Origin: an uncultured Porphyromonadaceae bacterium | GTDB lineage: Bacteria > Bacteroidota > Bacteroidia > Bacteroidales > Muribaculaceae | Length of the DNA stretch: 64,000 nt | Direction of reading: 5' to 3' | Assembly: GCA_937901905.1 (NCBI GenBank) | Contig: CALDIF010000084.1 | Span: forward strand, 14,857 to 78,856 | Shown: positions 63,888 to 64,000 of the stretch, piece after piece | Numbering within the stretch: position 1 is the stretch's first letter | Layout of the letters: every line of letters starts with the position of its first letter | Notes under the pieces: generated by a model | Database searches by the model: none | What the model was told of the DNA's origin: nothing | Seen by the model: only the letters and a program-made list of their open reading frames with translations | Translations under genes and position numbers: made by a program

Positions 63888-64000
63888 GCAAAAAAATTGG
63901 CGGTTTCAAAAATTGGCAGTACGTAAAATAGGGAGCAACATAAGTGTATCCGTGCGAAAAAGGCCGTCTTCGTGGTTTGTGATTTTATAGTGACCTTTGC

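Noticed and set aside
1..64000. tRNA or rRNA genes
   Set aside because: No TPsiC-loop/acceptor pattern or rRNA core sequence was recognised by reading; a tRNAscan-type run would be decisive.

Overview
The window looks like a chromosome piece from a Bacteroidales bacterium, quite possibly Muribaculaceae (the family is a guess). Most genes lack a Shine-Dalgarno sequence. Many intergenic gaps carry the Bacteroidetes -7 promoter box TAnnTTTG, often with a TTTG-like -33 box. The gene content fits as well: class III fructose-1,6-bisphosphatase, fused FeoA-FeoB, a 'GxDLY' SGNH hydrolase, a multi-module secreted amylase with a probable type IX sorting tail, and lipoprotein-type periplasmic proteins. 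No tRNA, rRNA or CRISPR array was recognised.

Positions 1-48971 are mostly ordinary core and housekeeping genes. In order they are: two small membrane proteins with corA and glsA; cysE/cysK; an SGNH hydrolase-AlbA_2-aminopeptidase C-polysaccharide export operon; ompA; fbp; pgm; mtnN; marC-lon; a GH13 amylase; groES-groEL; htpG-yraN; clpC; an FtsX-type permease with a secreted nuclease; a BtuFCD/FecBCD-like ABC importer; a DUF362 protein with a sugar acetyltransferase; a large starch-binding amylase broken by one in-frame stop; a HerA-like ATPase; a YqaA/DedA-like protein; feoAB; a WYL regulator; and a dTDP-sugar operon (rfbB-rfbA-fdtA-fdtB-like) that runs into an MBOAT acyltransferase and its SGNH-like partner. 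The last operon probably makes an acylated amino-deoxysugar surface glycan.

Positions 48972-64000 are an accessory island, visibly richer in A/T. It begins with a decayed DUF4143-type ATPase and an unrecognised membrane-anchored zinc-ribbon protein with a structured leader. The main item is a complete type 4 BREX phage-defence operon: brxP (PAPS-reductase-like), brxC, pglZ and a short brxL. Two further genes follow in the same operon and share an N-terminal module of about 32 residues with each other; the first is frameshifted at a G-run. Ahead of brxP lies about 400 bp without a clear gene. It holds a TAnnTTTG box, a perfect 36-bp palindrome, and a region of about 260 nt whose two halves pair in many successive helices closing on a possible pseudoknot. 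This is a candidate structured RNA or leader and the most novel-looking element in the window. The right edge carries a chimeric ORF that joins the start of a transposase to the end of an unrelated protein, which indicates past insertion and deletion.

The BREX operon would block phage replication. Its PAPS-reductase-like protein takes the place of the methylase used by other BREX types. The leader element and the two tail genes are the parts I cannot explain from known BREX biology.
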